Positions 11,484-22,400 of a DNA stretch of 64,000 nt are shown in pieces. The stretch lies in NCBI GenBank assembly GCA_004835665.1, contig RBKR01000011.1, positions 806,001-870,000 on the forward strand, given 5' to 3'. Origin of the DNA: Phoma sp. XZ068. Lineage: Eukaryota; Ascomycota; Dothideomycetes; Pleosporales; Didymellaceae. Each line of letters opens with the position of its first letter. Positions within the stretch are counted from its first letter, which is position 1. Made by a program: the position numbers and the translations under genes. The notes below the pieces were generated by a model, which saw nothing but the letters and a program-made list of their open reading frames with translations, did no database searches and was not told the DNA's origin.

Positions 11484-14439
11484 ATGTCTTCCGAGTCGAG
11501 TTTCCGCGAATCTCATTCATCTGCCCCTCCGCTGTCAGATTCGGGATATGCCACATCAACACCCGGCTTCAAATCGGCTGCGCCGAGTTCCACCTATTCA
11601 AGTTATGCAGATTCGACATTTACCAACGAAAGCGAATGTACAGTTGACTCCGAGGGTCGGAGCGAGTCTGGTTCCCGATATGAGTGTAGCATTTCCAGCC
11701 TCAACACAAGTATCGGGAGTATCACTGGCCGTCCTGTTTCTAACAATACAATGAAAGTGAACGAAGAGATTAAATATCGCGCGGTATGTTGTTCTTCCTC
11801 CGTATCTGTCAGAGATCCATAAGAGGATGCAAGAGAAGTAGCTAACCCTTAATAGCTCGCCAGAAATCTCCATGCCAGGACATGTGCAATGCGTTGGACG
11901 GACACCGATGTCCTACAGACTTCTTCTAAATCCGGAGTCTTGATCAGGAAGACAAACAGCAATTATGTAGTCGAGCCTAGCAACATGGACCAGGACCTGC
12001 TTGATGCGATAAAGAAGATCAACCCCGGTGTAGCTTTGACCATGTCTACAGACAACACTGATGCAGTGCTCGACATGTTAGACGAGGGCAAGCCCTTGAT
12101 ATTTGACAACGGCTCGCAGATCCAGACCTATGAGTCCTTGGGTTCAATCGCCAACTCGGTATCTGTCAGGAAGTTCCAGTATGCAGCACTCGTACGTCGG
12201 GAGCGGATGCTATTGGTCTGGCATGATGATCTTGGTGCGATCCTGCCGCAGGCCATGAGCATTGAGGCCAGGATCTTTAGGCTTGTATCAGGCTCGGAAA
12301 GAAGCCCATTCGAAAGTTTCGACAAACGTCTGCAGTCTTACGGATCTTCAAGGCATGCGGGATCGAAGCTGGACTTACCTCAAGGCAAAGAAAGGGCCGC
12401 TGAAATCTCCGTTCAAGGTATGGACAACGACACGGACATGGTCGGCTTTGCTCCGAAGGAATCGCTCGCTCGTCCTGTGATCTTCACAAGTGCCATCTAC
12501 GTCAGTTTGGGCGTTGCACTTATGTGTGTCCTCGTCTTGGGTTTCGGTAATCGTGCTCTACTCATCCAGATCAAGGCCGATCACTTCTATCCCCGCCTGG
12601 CACTCATCCTCTCGGAACCTGTCTTCTTCTGCCTTGGCCTCTTCTTCATCATTGTCATTTTCAACAACTGTTTCCAACTTTTTGGACCCATGACTTCACT
12701 CAAAATGAACAGCCGCTTCTACTCCGCCATCAAGCCAAGCTTAACCCAAGCCCGAGCTCTTGGGTTCACTCCGCCCATCATCACCATCCAGATGCCCATC
12801 TTTACCGAGTCGCTCGAAGGTGTCGTCAAGCCAACTGTGGCCTCCTTGCAAGCGGCCATCTCTTACTATGAGTCGCGGGGCGGCACAGCGCGCATCTTCA
12901 TAAACGACGATGGTATGTCCCTCCGCTCCGAAGCTGATAGCGCCCTGTTCAAGGAATTCTACGCCAATAACAACATTGGCTGGGTGTCCCGCCCTAAACA
13001 CGGCTTCAATGGTTTTGTCCGTGGAGGCAAGTTCAAGAAGGCATCCAACATGAACTACGCTCTCAACGTTTCAACCCGCGCAGAACAGGCCTTGCAAAGA
13101 TCCATCGATGACCTTTTCCAAAAGGCTCCGGACACTCTAACTGAGGACAAAGAGTTAGAATTGTATGAGGAAGCATTGGAATTGGTTCTCGAAGCTGACC
13201 CTCGTGTCAATGCTGGCGGAAACATCCGCATGGGAGACATTGTCTTGCTTGTGGACTCCGACACAATCGTTCCGGAGGACTGCTTAATGTACGGCGCAGC
13301 TGAGATGTTCCTATCTCCTGAAGTCGCTATCATTCAACACAGCACAGGTGTCATGCAAGTCTCATGGGACTGGTTTGAGAACGGTATCACGTACCTTACC
13401 AATCTGATCTACACGTCCATTCGGTTCGCTGTCGGCAGTGGCGAGACAGCTCCTTTCATCGGACACAACGCTTTCATTCGCTGGCAGGCGGTTCAGGATG
13501 TTGCTAACCCCGCAGACGAAGAAGGCTATATCTGCTTCTGGTCCGAGAATCATGTCTCTGAGGATTTCGACATGGCGCTTCGCCTACAAATCAAGGGGAA
13601 CACTATCCGGCTTGCCAGTTACCACGGCGGCGGATTCAAGGAGGGTATTTCGTTGACCATCTATGATGAGCTTGATCGTTGGGAAAAGTATGCCTACGGA
13701 TGTAATGAGCTGGTTTTCAACCCTTTGCGCACCTGGGTTCGGAAGGGACCCTTCACGCCACTCTTCCGCAAATTCCTCGGTGCAGATATGCAGCCGTCGT
13801 CAAAGCTGACCATCATCGGCTACATCTCATCATATTATGCTCTCGCGTCTGCTGTTCCCCTTGGACTTCTCAACTACTTCTTGATCGGCTGGATGAATGG
13901 ACGACTGGACAAGTTCTATGTCGAGTCCTGGAAAGGTTCGTGCAACATTTGCAACCCCATCTGATTTACACTGACACTTTGCAGTCTTCATCGCTCTCCT
14001 CGTAGTCTTCAATCTCATCTCGAACATCTGCCTCGCCGTCATGCGTTACCGTCTGGGAGAAACGGGTCTGTTAGCCTCTCTCCGGGAAAACTTCAAATGG
14101 ATGCCATTTTTCATGGTGTTTTTTGGGGGCGTTTCTTTTCACCTCCTACTCGCCATCTGCGCACATATGTTCGGCATCGACATGACCTGGGGTGCTACTG
14201 CGAAGGAGAGAGTCAAGTCTAACTTCTGGGCCGAATGGCCAAAGATCTGGAGACGCTTCAGATGGATGTATGCTCTGATGGTCTCAATCCTGGCTATCAT
14301 CATATTCCTCGGTTGCTTTGCGCCCCGCGGATGGGATATTAAGGGGATAACGAGCTGTGTACCCATGGCTGTCACTGTGGGCATGCATATGCTCTTTCCT
14401 ATCGCCTTGAACCCATCGCTTATGGTGTTCAATTACTAG
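11484..14439 (+). CDS. GT2: Family 2 glycosyltransferase of the fungal GT2 hyphal-growth type
   Basis: Three exons (11484-11783, 11856-13935, 13985-14439; introns of 72 and 49 nt) encode 944 residues. The first 100 residues are Ser/Thr-rich and probably cytosolic. Two membrane segments lie before the catalytic domain (VIFTSAIYVSLGVALMCVLV and the segment around FFCLGLFFIIVIF), and about five follow it. The processive GT-A signature is visible: the first Asp in INDDGMS (about residue 450), the DSD in LVDSDTIVPED (about 566), the ED in VSEDFDMALRL (about 667) and a (Q/R)xxRW-like LDRWEKYAYG (about 705). The architecture resembles cellulose synthase and hyaluronan synthase. Orthologues in Zymoseptoria tritici and Fusarium (GT2) are reported to be needed for hyphal extension on solid surfaces and for plant infection. 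The polymer made is not established. That this gene is the orthologue is inferred from overall sequence. Confidence 0.9.
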
Positions 14440-15131
14440 AGGTATTGGATCGAATCGCAGCACTAAGGCGCGTAACGAAAACTGACCAGATGTGGGATTT
14501 GGATCAACGATACTTCCTCAGGAAGTAGGTTATGTATGTCGCGGCGCAATGGGCTCCGAATAAATAAGACACGGTTAGATCAACTTTTGAACTTGATGGC
14601 TAAATGGATGCTGTAATATGTGATGCAAAGTGGCAGACGAAAAAAAGACAATGACGCGCTTTCTGGGGAAGGCTGACCGTAGCGAGCTTAGCGCATCCCC
14701 AGCTTTCACCGTCCCCAGTCACTGCACATACACGTTTTGGCGCTGACCTTGCTTATCAAAGTATCGGCACGATAAGTAGGGATACAATACAGGTGGTACA
14801 CTACAAATACAGTCAATACTCACTTTTAAGTTGCCTATAGAATTGTAGAGCTTTATTTGCGGCTCATCAACTGTGTGACGTCAGCACTGGCAGGATTTCA
14901 TGTACCTCACAAAATGACAGGGCTACAACAGCATCGAGACGCAAGACATCCGTAGAGTTACAGTTGTCAATGAATTGTTACAAATATCCTGAAGCCACCA
15001 CAAGCCATATGAATAATGGCGCCGTTGGCTAACACGCCCTATGACCCCGCATCCGACTCTGGACTGACATATAAAGGCAAATGACAATCCCTTAAGATCC
15101 AAGCTTACCGACCAGTTACCAGCAAGACACA
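14440..15131. other. Intergenic, 692 bp
   Basis: It contains the 3' region of the GT2 gene and the promoter of the aminotransferase gene. A TATA box close to the downstream gene is listed separately; no gene is seen. Confidence 0.5.
15070..15077 (+). promoter_or_regulatory. TATA box of the aminotransferase gene
   Basis: TATAAAGG lies 55-62 nt upstream of the ATG at 15132. This is a good TATA match, and no equally clear one was seen upstream of the other genes, which would fit a regulated rather than housekeeping promoter. Confidence 0.5.
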
Positions 15132-16517
15132 ATGTCTACTCCTGAATTGTCCAGTCGTGGGACTACAGCAAGTGCCAACTACCCAAAAGATTTTGTAGGT
15201 TACAGCCTCGGTTGTCGCCTTTTCTAGACGTCCTTGTGACTTACATCAATACAGGCTCTATGGGACATCGTCTCTAACCTCTGGGACCATAGTTCCAATC
15301 CCAATGGCTATGTATCACTCGGAGTTGCAGAAAATGCACTCATGCACAATGTGCTACGCGACTTCCTCAACTCCCAAAAACTAGTCGATGAGGAGGCCGT
15401 TGGTTTCACCTACGGTACTGGTCCCTACGGATCCAAGAAAATACGAGGTGCCTTGACTAAGTTTATGAATCATCACTTCAAACCCGCTAGAAAACTACAG
15501 CCAGACCACATTCTGGTCACCAATGGAGTGTCCGTCGCGATCGAACACTGTGCCTGGGGTCTCGCAAACCCGGGCGATGGTATCTTGCTCGGACGCCCTT
15601 ACTACCGCGCCTTTCTTACAGACATCACCATGAGAACCGGTGTCAATGTTGTCCCGGTGTCCTTTGGCAGTATAGATCCATGTGGCATCGACTGCGTCCA
15701 AGCCTACGAGGACACCCTCCTCAAATCAAACGAACAAGGCATTAACATTCGCGCCCTAATGTTATGCCACCCACACAACCCCCTCGGCCGGTGCTACTCA
15801 CGGGAGACCCTCATCGCGCTCCTTCGCTTGTGTTCAAAGTACCAAATCCACCTCATCAGCGACGAAATCTACGCCCTTACAGTCTGGGAAAACACAATCG
15901 ACTCCACCGGCCCACCACCCGTCCCATTCGAGTCTGTACTCTCCATCGATATATCTTCTATCATCGACCCCTCGCTCGTGCATGTTCTATGGGGCATGAG
16001 CAAAGACTTCGGCGCCAACGGGCTACGCGTGGGCGCTATCATCTCGGCCTCCAATCCTACGTTCATCCAGGCGTGTCGAGCATGCGCACTCTGGTCTTCT
16101 CCATCCTCACTGGCCGAAAACGCTGTATGTCAGATCTTGAACGACAAGGAGTTCGTAGAGAGCTACATCAGATTAAACAAAAAGCGCTTGTCGGTTGCGT
16201 ATACGCACGCTGTCACTGAACTGCAGAGACATGGAATTGAGCATGTACCAGGCGTGAATGCAGCGTTTTTCGTGTGGATTGATCTAGGGCGCATGTTTAG
16301 AGAGAACATTGCAGCGAGCTTGGAGGCAACGCAACTGGACGATTATGCAGGGACCACGGCAAAGATACATGAGCTATTGATGGCGAAGAAAGTTTTCCTT
16401 GTCGATGGCGATGCAGCGGGTGCAGAAAAGCCTGGTTGGTTCCGTCTGGTATTCACACAGCCGCCCGAGCTGGTGAGCGAAGGTATCGGAAGAATCGCTG
16501 CTGCGCTCAAGGCATGA
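15132..16517 (+). CDS. PLP-dependent class I aminotransferase, ACC-synthase-like
   Basis: Two exons (15132-15194 and 15255-16517; 60-nt intron, donor GTAGGT) encode 441 residues. Fold-type I aminotransferase features are clear: the YGTGPYGSKKIRGAL segment, HPHNPLGRCYSRETL (the NP motif that contacts the cofactor), LISDEIYAL with the Asp that binds the pyridine nitrogen, and GMSKDFGANGLRVG, where Lys271 would form the Schiff base with PLP. The N-terminal stretch NGYVSLGVAENAL is the hallmark of the 1-aminocyclopropane-1-carboxylate synthase branch. In fungi these proteins are often annotated as ACC-synthase-like or as aminotransferases in secondary-metabolite loci. True ACC synthesis from S-adenosylmethionine cannot be concluded from sequence. 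No biosynthetic backbone gene lies nearby, so cluster membership is unsupported. Confidence 0.87.
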
Positions 16518-16848
16518 AGACAAATTCGAAATGGAAATGTCAGTAGAATGAATTCACCACGTTCAAACATAGTAATTCAAGTGCAGTATCTTAACATGAC
16601 ATAAATTAAGCAATACAGGTCCTGAGGAGTGCACAAATCCAACCTTGCACAGCCCCTCTGCACAACTCCCCACCCATAAGCACTAACCCCACTCCACACC
16701 AACCCTCAACCCTTATGTCAAGCCTCACCAAGAGCCACACTTCAGTCCCCCTTAAAACCCTCTCCCTCTCAAGACTTCCTCAGTATATGATCTTCCCAAG
16801 CCGTCACATGACCATCAATCAAACAAGCGCAACCTTCGGGTTGCATTC
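16518..16848. other. Intergenic between aminotransferase and tRNA-Tyr
   Basis: 331 bp, pyrimidine-rich on the plus strand from about 16640 to 16760. No gene is seen. Confidence 0.45.
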
Positions 16849-16936
16849 CTCCGCTTGGTGTAGTTGGTTTATCACGTTCGACTGTAATAGCTTCATTGTT
16901 ATCGAAAGGTCCCTAGTTCGATTCTGGGAGCGGAGA
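16849..16936 (+). tRNA. tRNA-Tyr(GUA): tRNA-Tyr (anticodon GUA) with a 13-nt intron
   Basis: A complete cloverleaf can be drawn. The acceptor stem CTCCGCT/AGCGGAG is perfect over 7 bp. The D arm contains AGTTGGTTT, the anticodon stem is TTCGA/TCGAA, and the T arm is CCTAG-TTCGATT-CTGGG. The anticodon GTA is at 16884-16886, followed by A37 and a 13-nt intron (16888-16900) at the canonical position. The first pair is C1-G72, the identity element of eukaryotic tyrosine tRNAs, which agrees with the anticodon. Position 16936 is the discriminator A. A TTTTT terminator follows. Confidence 0.93.
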
Positions 16937-16945
16937 AAACCATTC

Positions 16946-16950
16946 TTTTT
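16946..16950 (+). terminator. RNA polymerase III terminator of tRNA-Tyr
   Basis: A run of five T starts 10 nt after the discriminator base of tRNA-Tyr, the usual Pol III stop signal. Confidence 0.75.
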
Positions 16951-17255
16951 GCGCTTGGGATGGCCTTGAGCTAGGTAGAGAGCTGGCTGGGGGCGGCAGT
17001 GTGATTTTTGCTGACTGGTGGGGCGTGGTGTGGGGCGAACTGTGAATGGCTGTGGGCGAAATGGATGTAGGTAGCACTGCTATTGGTCACGGAGCTCGGT
17101 ACAAGTAGATGTAAGAGATGTTACTTTTGTGTTGTATTTGGGGTATCTTTTGTGTTGTGCGCAGGTGTCCTGCCCTACGTGACGTATCAAAGGCTAGATG
17201 TAAATGTGCCTCTTTGCTCCTTGCCATCCAGTGTTTGGCTTTTGTAGCTCGATGT
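16951..17255. other. Intergenic, tRNA-Tyr to swd1 3' end
   Basis: About 300 bp carrying the 3' UTR of the minus-strand swd1 gene. No other feature is seen. Confidence 0.45.
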
Positions 17256-18795
17256 TCAGCCTCGTCGTCTCTTCGTGCCATTTTGTACTGTGCCGTTTGC
17301 TCTGCGTTCATCCCCACTGGCTGCGACTTCATCGTCATTCATCCATTCTCGCCCAGCGCCAGGGCTGCGGCGTCTGAACTGACCAGCACCAACTGCGACC
17401 ACTTCGTCTTCGCTGTCACTGTTCTCAATATCTAAGATTACAGGCATCATAAACTCTGGCTCGCCGTTCGTGGTCTCGGACTCGGCCGCTGGTCCCTTAA
17501 CATCGATGGTGAGCACGTCAACTTCTTCATCTTCTTGGTCGAGACGGCGCTTGTGTAGCTCTTCGAGTGGCTGGATGTCGAACTCGTCTTCTCGCTCAAT
17601 GTACTCGACGTTCTCTTCGACTTCGACGAAATCTGGTGCTAGAGCAGACCAACGCTGCGGTTGCAGTATAGACCAGAGCCAAACACGGCCTGAATCAACG
17701 CCAACAGCTGCGACAAAGGGTCGTAGAGGATGCCACTCCACCACTGACAGCTCTTCCTTTGTGCCTTCCAGGATCTTGACCAAACTGCCCTGCCCTCGCT
17801 CCCATACGTATATGTGATGGTTCATCCAAGTAGAAGCTGTGACGTATTCGCCAGACGGGCTGAAGGAGACGTGGTTCCAAGAGAGCCTTTGCACCAAATC
17901 CTGAAATCTGTGTTCAACCTCAAGTTGGAGAGTGTCGAAGTCAAGCTTGGGGTCGCTAAAGTCTGGAAGATGCAGCGTCCGTACTATCCTGTCGCTTGCA
18001 TTGACTACAATGTCTCGCCCAGAGGGTGTCAGGCGGATGTATACGATGATGTTGTTGGTAACCCTGTATGAGTATTTGACTTCGTGTGTCTCTGTGTCGA
18101 TAATGTTTATCCATCCTTTGTTTGTGCCAGCAATGATGTGCTTTCCAGAGGGTGTGAAAAGAGTCATCGTAGTTGTTTGTTTGGCATCTTGCGCGGCCTG
18201 CTTCTCTGTGGCGTTGTCGCGCTCGACCTGGGAACGGCGGGGCGCTGAGGGGATTTGGTGTTTGACAGGCACCTGTCCGGCCATGTCGACAATGACAGGC
18301 TGGTCTTCGAAGAGGGCGGCAACGAAGAGCATGTGGTTGTTAGGGTGTAGCTCGGCGATGAAGATGGCGGCTTCAAAGCGGACGGTGCACACTCTGGAGC
18401 CATCTTGCAGGTCCCAGAGCACACACTTCCAATCCTGGCCGGCACTGAGGAGGTAGCGGTCGTTGGTGGACCAGCTCAGCGACTGCACCTGGCGCGTGTG
18501 ACCGCGCAGTTTGCGGGCGACGCCATTGGTCTCGATGTCGAAGATGACGACTATGCCGTCGTGCTGGTAATGTTAGTCGCAATGCCTCTCATAGTAACAT
18601 AGAGGCTGCATACACGTCCAGAGGCAAGCAGGTCGCCGCGGTGACTGAAGCGAATGGATGTGGAGTGGCCACTGCCTACAGGTTGTGAGCTATGTGCACG
18701 CGGGCAGCAGACGCGGCGCACTCACGCAGACGGCCGGTGATGACATCGGGGCAGTCCTGTGCGAGGACAAAAGGGTCGACCAGAGACAGGTTCAT
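17256..18795 (-). CDS. swd1: COMPASS (Set1C) WD40 subunit Swd1 / RBBP5
   Basis: Three exons on the minus strand (18726-18795, 18614-18675, 17256-18563; introns of 50 and 50 nt) encode 479 residues. The protein starts MNLSLVDPF, the conserved N-terminus of Swd1/RBBP5 (human MNLELLESF). WD40 blades follow: SFSHRGDLLASGR, GIVVIFDIETNGVARKL, QSLSWSTNDRYLLSAG, then repeats to about residue 370 including HIYVWERGQGSLVKIL. The conserved ALAPDFVEVEENVEYIEREDEF-type hinge comes next, followed by a charged tail with a basic C-terminus (KRRRG). Swd1 is a core subunit of the Set1 histone H3K4 methyltransferase complex in the nucleus, where it contacts the catalytic SET module. The start is fixed by the family N-terminus. 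The gene is divergent from RPB1. Confidence 0.95.
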
Positions 18796-19415
18796 GTTCA
18801 GGGCGGCGCGGGGTGCAGGGAAGTGGCGTGCTCAACTCGCAGCATCTTCGAGGCCGGGGCTGCTGTCCATGCGCGCAGGTGAAAGACAATGCACGCGTCG
18901 CCGTGGTCCATTTGCTTTGTGTTGCCCGCCGCCGCAGCATTTCCGCGCTAGTGTGGCTTGGCGCTCGACTCGCCGCTTCTGCCTTTGCCTGCGCCCTTCT
19001 ATACCAGCACGCCCACCCGCTCCCACTACCATCCCCCCATCTCCCCGCGACCGTTCTGCCCTCCCAGAGCGCGTCTTCTACCTCCACCAGCACGCCCGAG
19101 TTCACCGGCGAGCTCTTCCCGCGCGCGCACGCCGCCTGCAGCACGCGCGACCGCAGCGAGCCCCCGAACCCGCGCAGCCTCCGCCCCTGGGTGTTGTCCG
19201 TCGACCGCATCCCTTCCAGCGCGCGCGGCGCATTCGCTCTATCTGCGAGCGCGGCCACCAGGCGCACGAGCTACTCCGACGCATTTGCACACGTCCTGAT
19301 CCGCGGACGACGAGCCTGCAGTGGCTATCCGCACACGCCTTCACCCGGCTGCCTAGGTCGATAAACCGATCCACAGCGCAACTGCTCTCCACGAACGCTT
19401 TTCAATACCGCCAAT
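18796..19415. promoter_or_regulatory. Shared divergent upstream region, swd1 / RPB1
   Basis: Only 620 bp separate the start codons of swd1 (minus) and RPB1 (plus). The region is GC-rich and contains long pyrimidine-rich stretches (about 19000-19080). No TATA box is seen, consistent with constitutive expression of both genes. Long frames here are composition artefacts. Confidence 0.6.
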
Positions 19416-22400
19416 ATGCCGCCCGGCGCGCCAGCAGTATCGAAATGTCCCCTCCGGACCATCAAGGAGATCCAGTTCGGGCTGCTCTCCCCCGAGGAGA
19501 TCAAGGCCATGAGTGTGGTGCACATCATCTACCCTGAGACCATGGACGAGGACAACAAGAAGCCCCGCGAACAAGGCCTCAACGACCCCAAGCTCGGTAC
19601 CATCGACCGCATGTACTCGTGCGCGACGTGCAAAGAAGATATCCAGGTCTGCCCTGGGCATTTTGGCCACATCGAGCTGGCCACTCCCGTCTTCCATGTC
19701 GGTGAGTGTTTCTTCTGCTGAGCCTGCATTGGCCTGTGACTGACTGACGAATTCAGGTTTCGTTGTCAAGATCAAGAAGATTCTTGAGACGGTGTGCCAC
19801 AGCTGTGGCTTGATCCTCGCTGATACCGTAAGTCTTCCTCGTGAAGACGAACTTTTCAGGCGTTTGAACTTCTTGTACTGACTGTCACTGCTAGAACCAT
19901 CCAGACTGGGATCAGGCTATGAAGACCAAGGATGCAAAGCGGCGATTTGACAAGATTTGGCGCATGTCCCGGACACGGAGAGTCTGCGAGCAGGACACGA
20001 CCGAGGAAGACCCTAAGAAGGCCCGCCGTCCTCACGGCGGTTGTGGCAACCCGCAGCCTGACACTATCCGCAAGGAAGGCCTCAAGCTTACCGGCACATG
20101 GAAGCAGAAGAAGAAGGACGAAGATGATGGTCAGGGTGACCGCAAGGAGGTCATTACCCCGCAGACGTCACTGAACATCTTCAAGCTGCTCTCCGATGAG
20201 ACGCTGCAGATCCTCGGTCTCAACAAGGACTATGCTCGCCCCGAGTGGATGATCCTCACCGTTCTGCCTGTTCCTCCTCCACCAGTTCGCCCCAGTATCT
20301 CGGTCGATGGTACAGGACAGGGTATGCGTGGTGAAGACGACTTGACATACAAGCTGGGCGATATCATTCGCGCCAACAGTCGTGTCCTGCAGTGTATCCA
20401 GGATGGCTCACCGCAGCACGTACTTACCGAGTTCGATACTCTGCTCCAGTACCATGTGGCAACATACATGGACAACGACGCAAACGGTGTACCACAGGCC
20501 ATGCAGAAGTCTGGTCGTCCACTCAAGACCATCCGTGGTCGTCTAAAGGGCAAGGAGGGTCGTCTCCGAGGTAACTTGATGGGTAAGCGTGTCGACTTTT
20601 CGGCACGTACCGTCATCACAGGTGACCCCAATCTGTCGCTGGACCAGGTCGGTGTACCACGCTCGATTGCTCGCACTCTCACCTACCCCGAGGTTGTCAC
20701 CAAGTTCAACATCAGCAAGCTGACTGGACTGGTACGCAACGGTCCCAACCAACACCCTGGTGCCAACTACGTGATCAAGGCCGATGGTGTACGTCTCGAC
20801 CTCAAGCACAACAAGAACCTGGACGACTTGCGACTGCAGTACGGGTGGAAGGTCGAGCGTCACATCAACGACGACGATGTCATCATCTTCAACCGTCAGC
20901 CCTCTCTACACAAGGAGTCTATGATGGGCCATCGTGTTAAGGTTATGCCTTACTCGACTTTCCGTCTCAACTTGTCCGTCACATCACCATACAACGCCGA
21001 TTTCGATGGTGATGAGATGAACTTGCACGTTCCCCAGAGCGATGAGACCCGAGCCGAAGTTCAGAACTTGTGCATGGTCCCCAAACAGATCGTGTCGCCC
21101 CAGAAGAACTCGCCCTTGATGGGTATTGTTCAGGACACCCTGTTGGGTGCGTACAAGATGACCCGTCGTGACGAGTTTCTGCCAATCGAGCAAGTCATGA
21201 ACATCATGATGTGGGTGCCCGAGTGGGATGGCATCGTCCCAGAGCCTGCAATCCTGAAGCCCCGTCCCCTTTGGACCGGAAAGCAGATTTTGAGCATGGC
21301 TATCGCGAAGGAGGTCAACATTGTCAAGCTCGACGAGGACTCGAAGCCTGGGCCATGGAACGACATCGCCGACAAGAGTCTGATGATCTTGGGCGGCCAG
21401 CTCATCTTTGGACAGATTACGAAGAAGGTTGTCGGTGCTACAGCTGGTGGTGTTATTCATATCATCTTCAACGAGCTTAGCCCTCTGGATGCTGTAGGCT
21501 TCTTCAACGCCTGCCAGCGCATTGTCTGCTACTGGCTACTGCACCACGGTTTCAGTATGGGTGTGGGTGACGCCATTCCTGACCCGGCCACTTCTGAGAA
21601 GATCGCCGAGTGCATTGCAAAGTCCAAGCAGGATGTCGAAGACATCATTCTCACCGCTACTCAGGATAAGCTTGAGCCTCTACCGGGTATGACGATTCGC
21701 GGTACCTTCGAGTCGAAGGTCCAGAAATTCCTCAACGAAGGTCGTGAGGGTGGTGGTACCGCCGCTCAGAACAGTTTGAAGCACTTCAACAACGTCGTCA
21801 ACACTGTCATTTCAGGTTCCAAGGGCTCTACCGTCAACATTTCGCAGATGGTGTCCCTCGTCGGTCAACAAGCTGTCGAAGGTCAACGTATTCCTTATGG
21901 TTTCAAGTACCGAACTTTGCCCCATTTCACCAAGGATGACTACTCGCCAGAGTCTCGAGGTTTCGTCGAGAACTCTTACCTTCGTGGTCTGACACCTTCA
22001 GAGTTCTTCTTCCACGCCATGGCTGGTCGTGAGGGTCTTATTGATACTGCTGTCAAGACTGCCGAGACAGGTTACATTCAGCGTCGTCTCGTTAAGGCGC
22101 TTGAAGATGTTATGGTCAAGTACGATGGCACTGTACGAAACTCTATGGGTGACATCGTCGAGTTCGTGTACGGTGAGGACGGTCTCGATGGCGCGCATAT
22201 TGAGAAGCAAAAGCTTGACATCATCACGTCTTCGGAAGCGAAGTTCGAGAAGACATTCAAGCTCGACGTTGTCAGCACAGGAAAGCCCCCAATCCCGGCC
22301 AGCCAACTTGAAGTTGCAGCCGTGATTCAAGGTGACGTTGAGGTTCAGCAATACCTTGACGAAGAGTTCGAGCAGATCAAGACCGATCGCGAGTACCTTC

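Noticed and set aside
18692..19537. 281-codon frame across the swd1/RPB1 promoter
   Set aside because: Overlaps exon 1 of swd1 on the other strand and RPB1 exon 1 out of frame. Arg/Pro-rich GC artefact.
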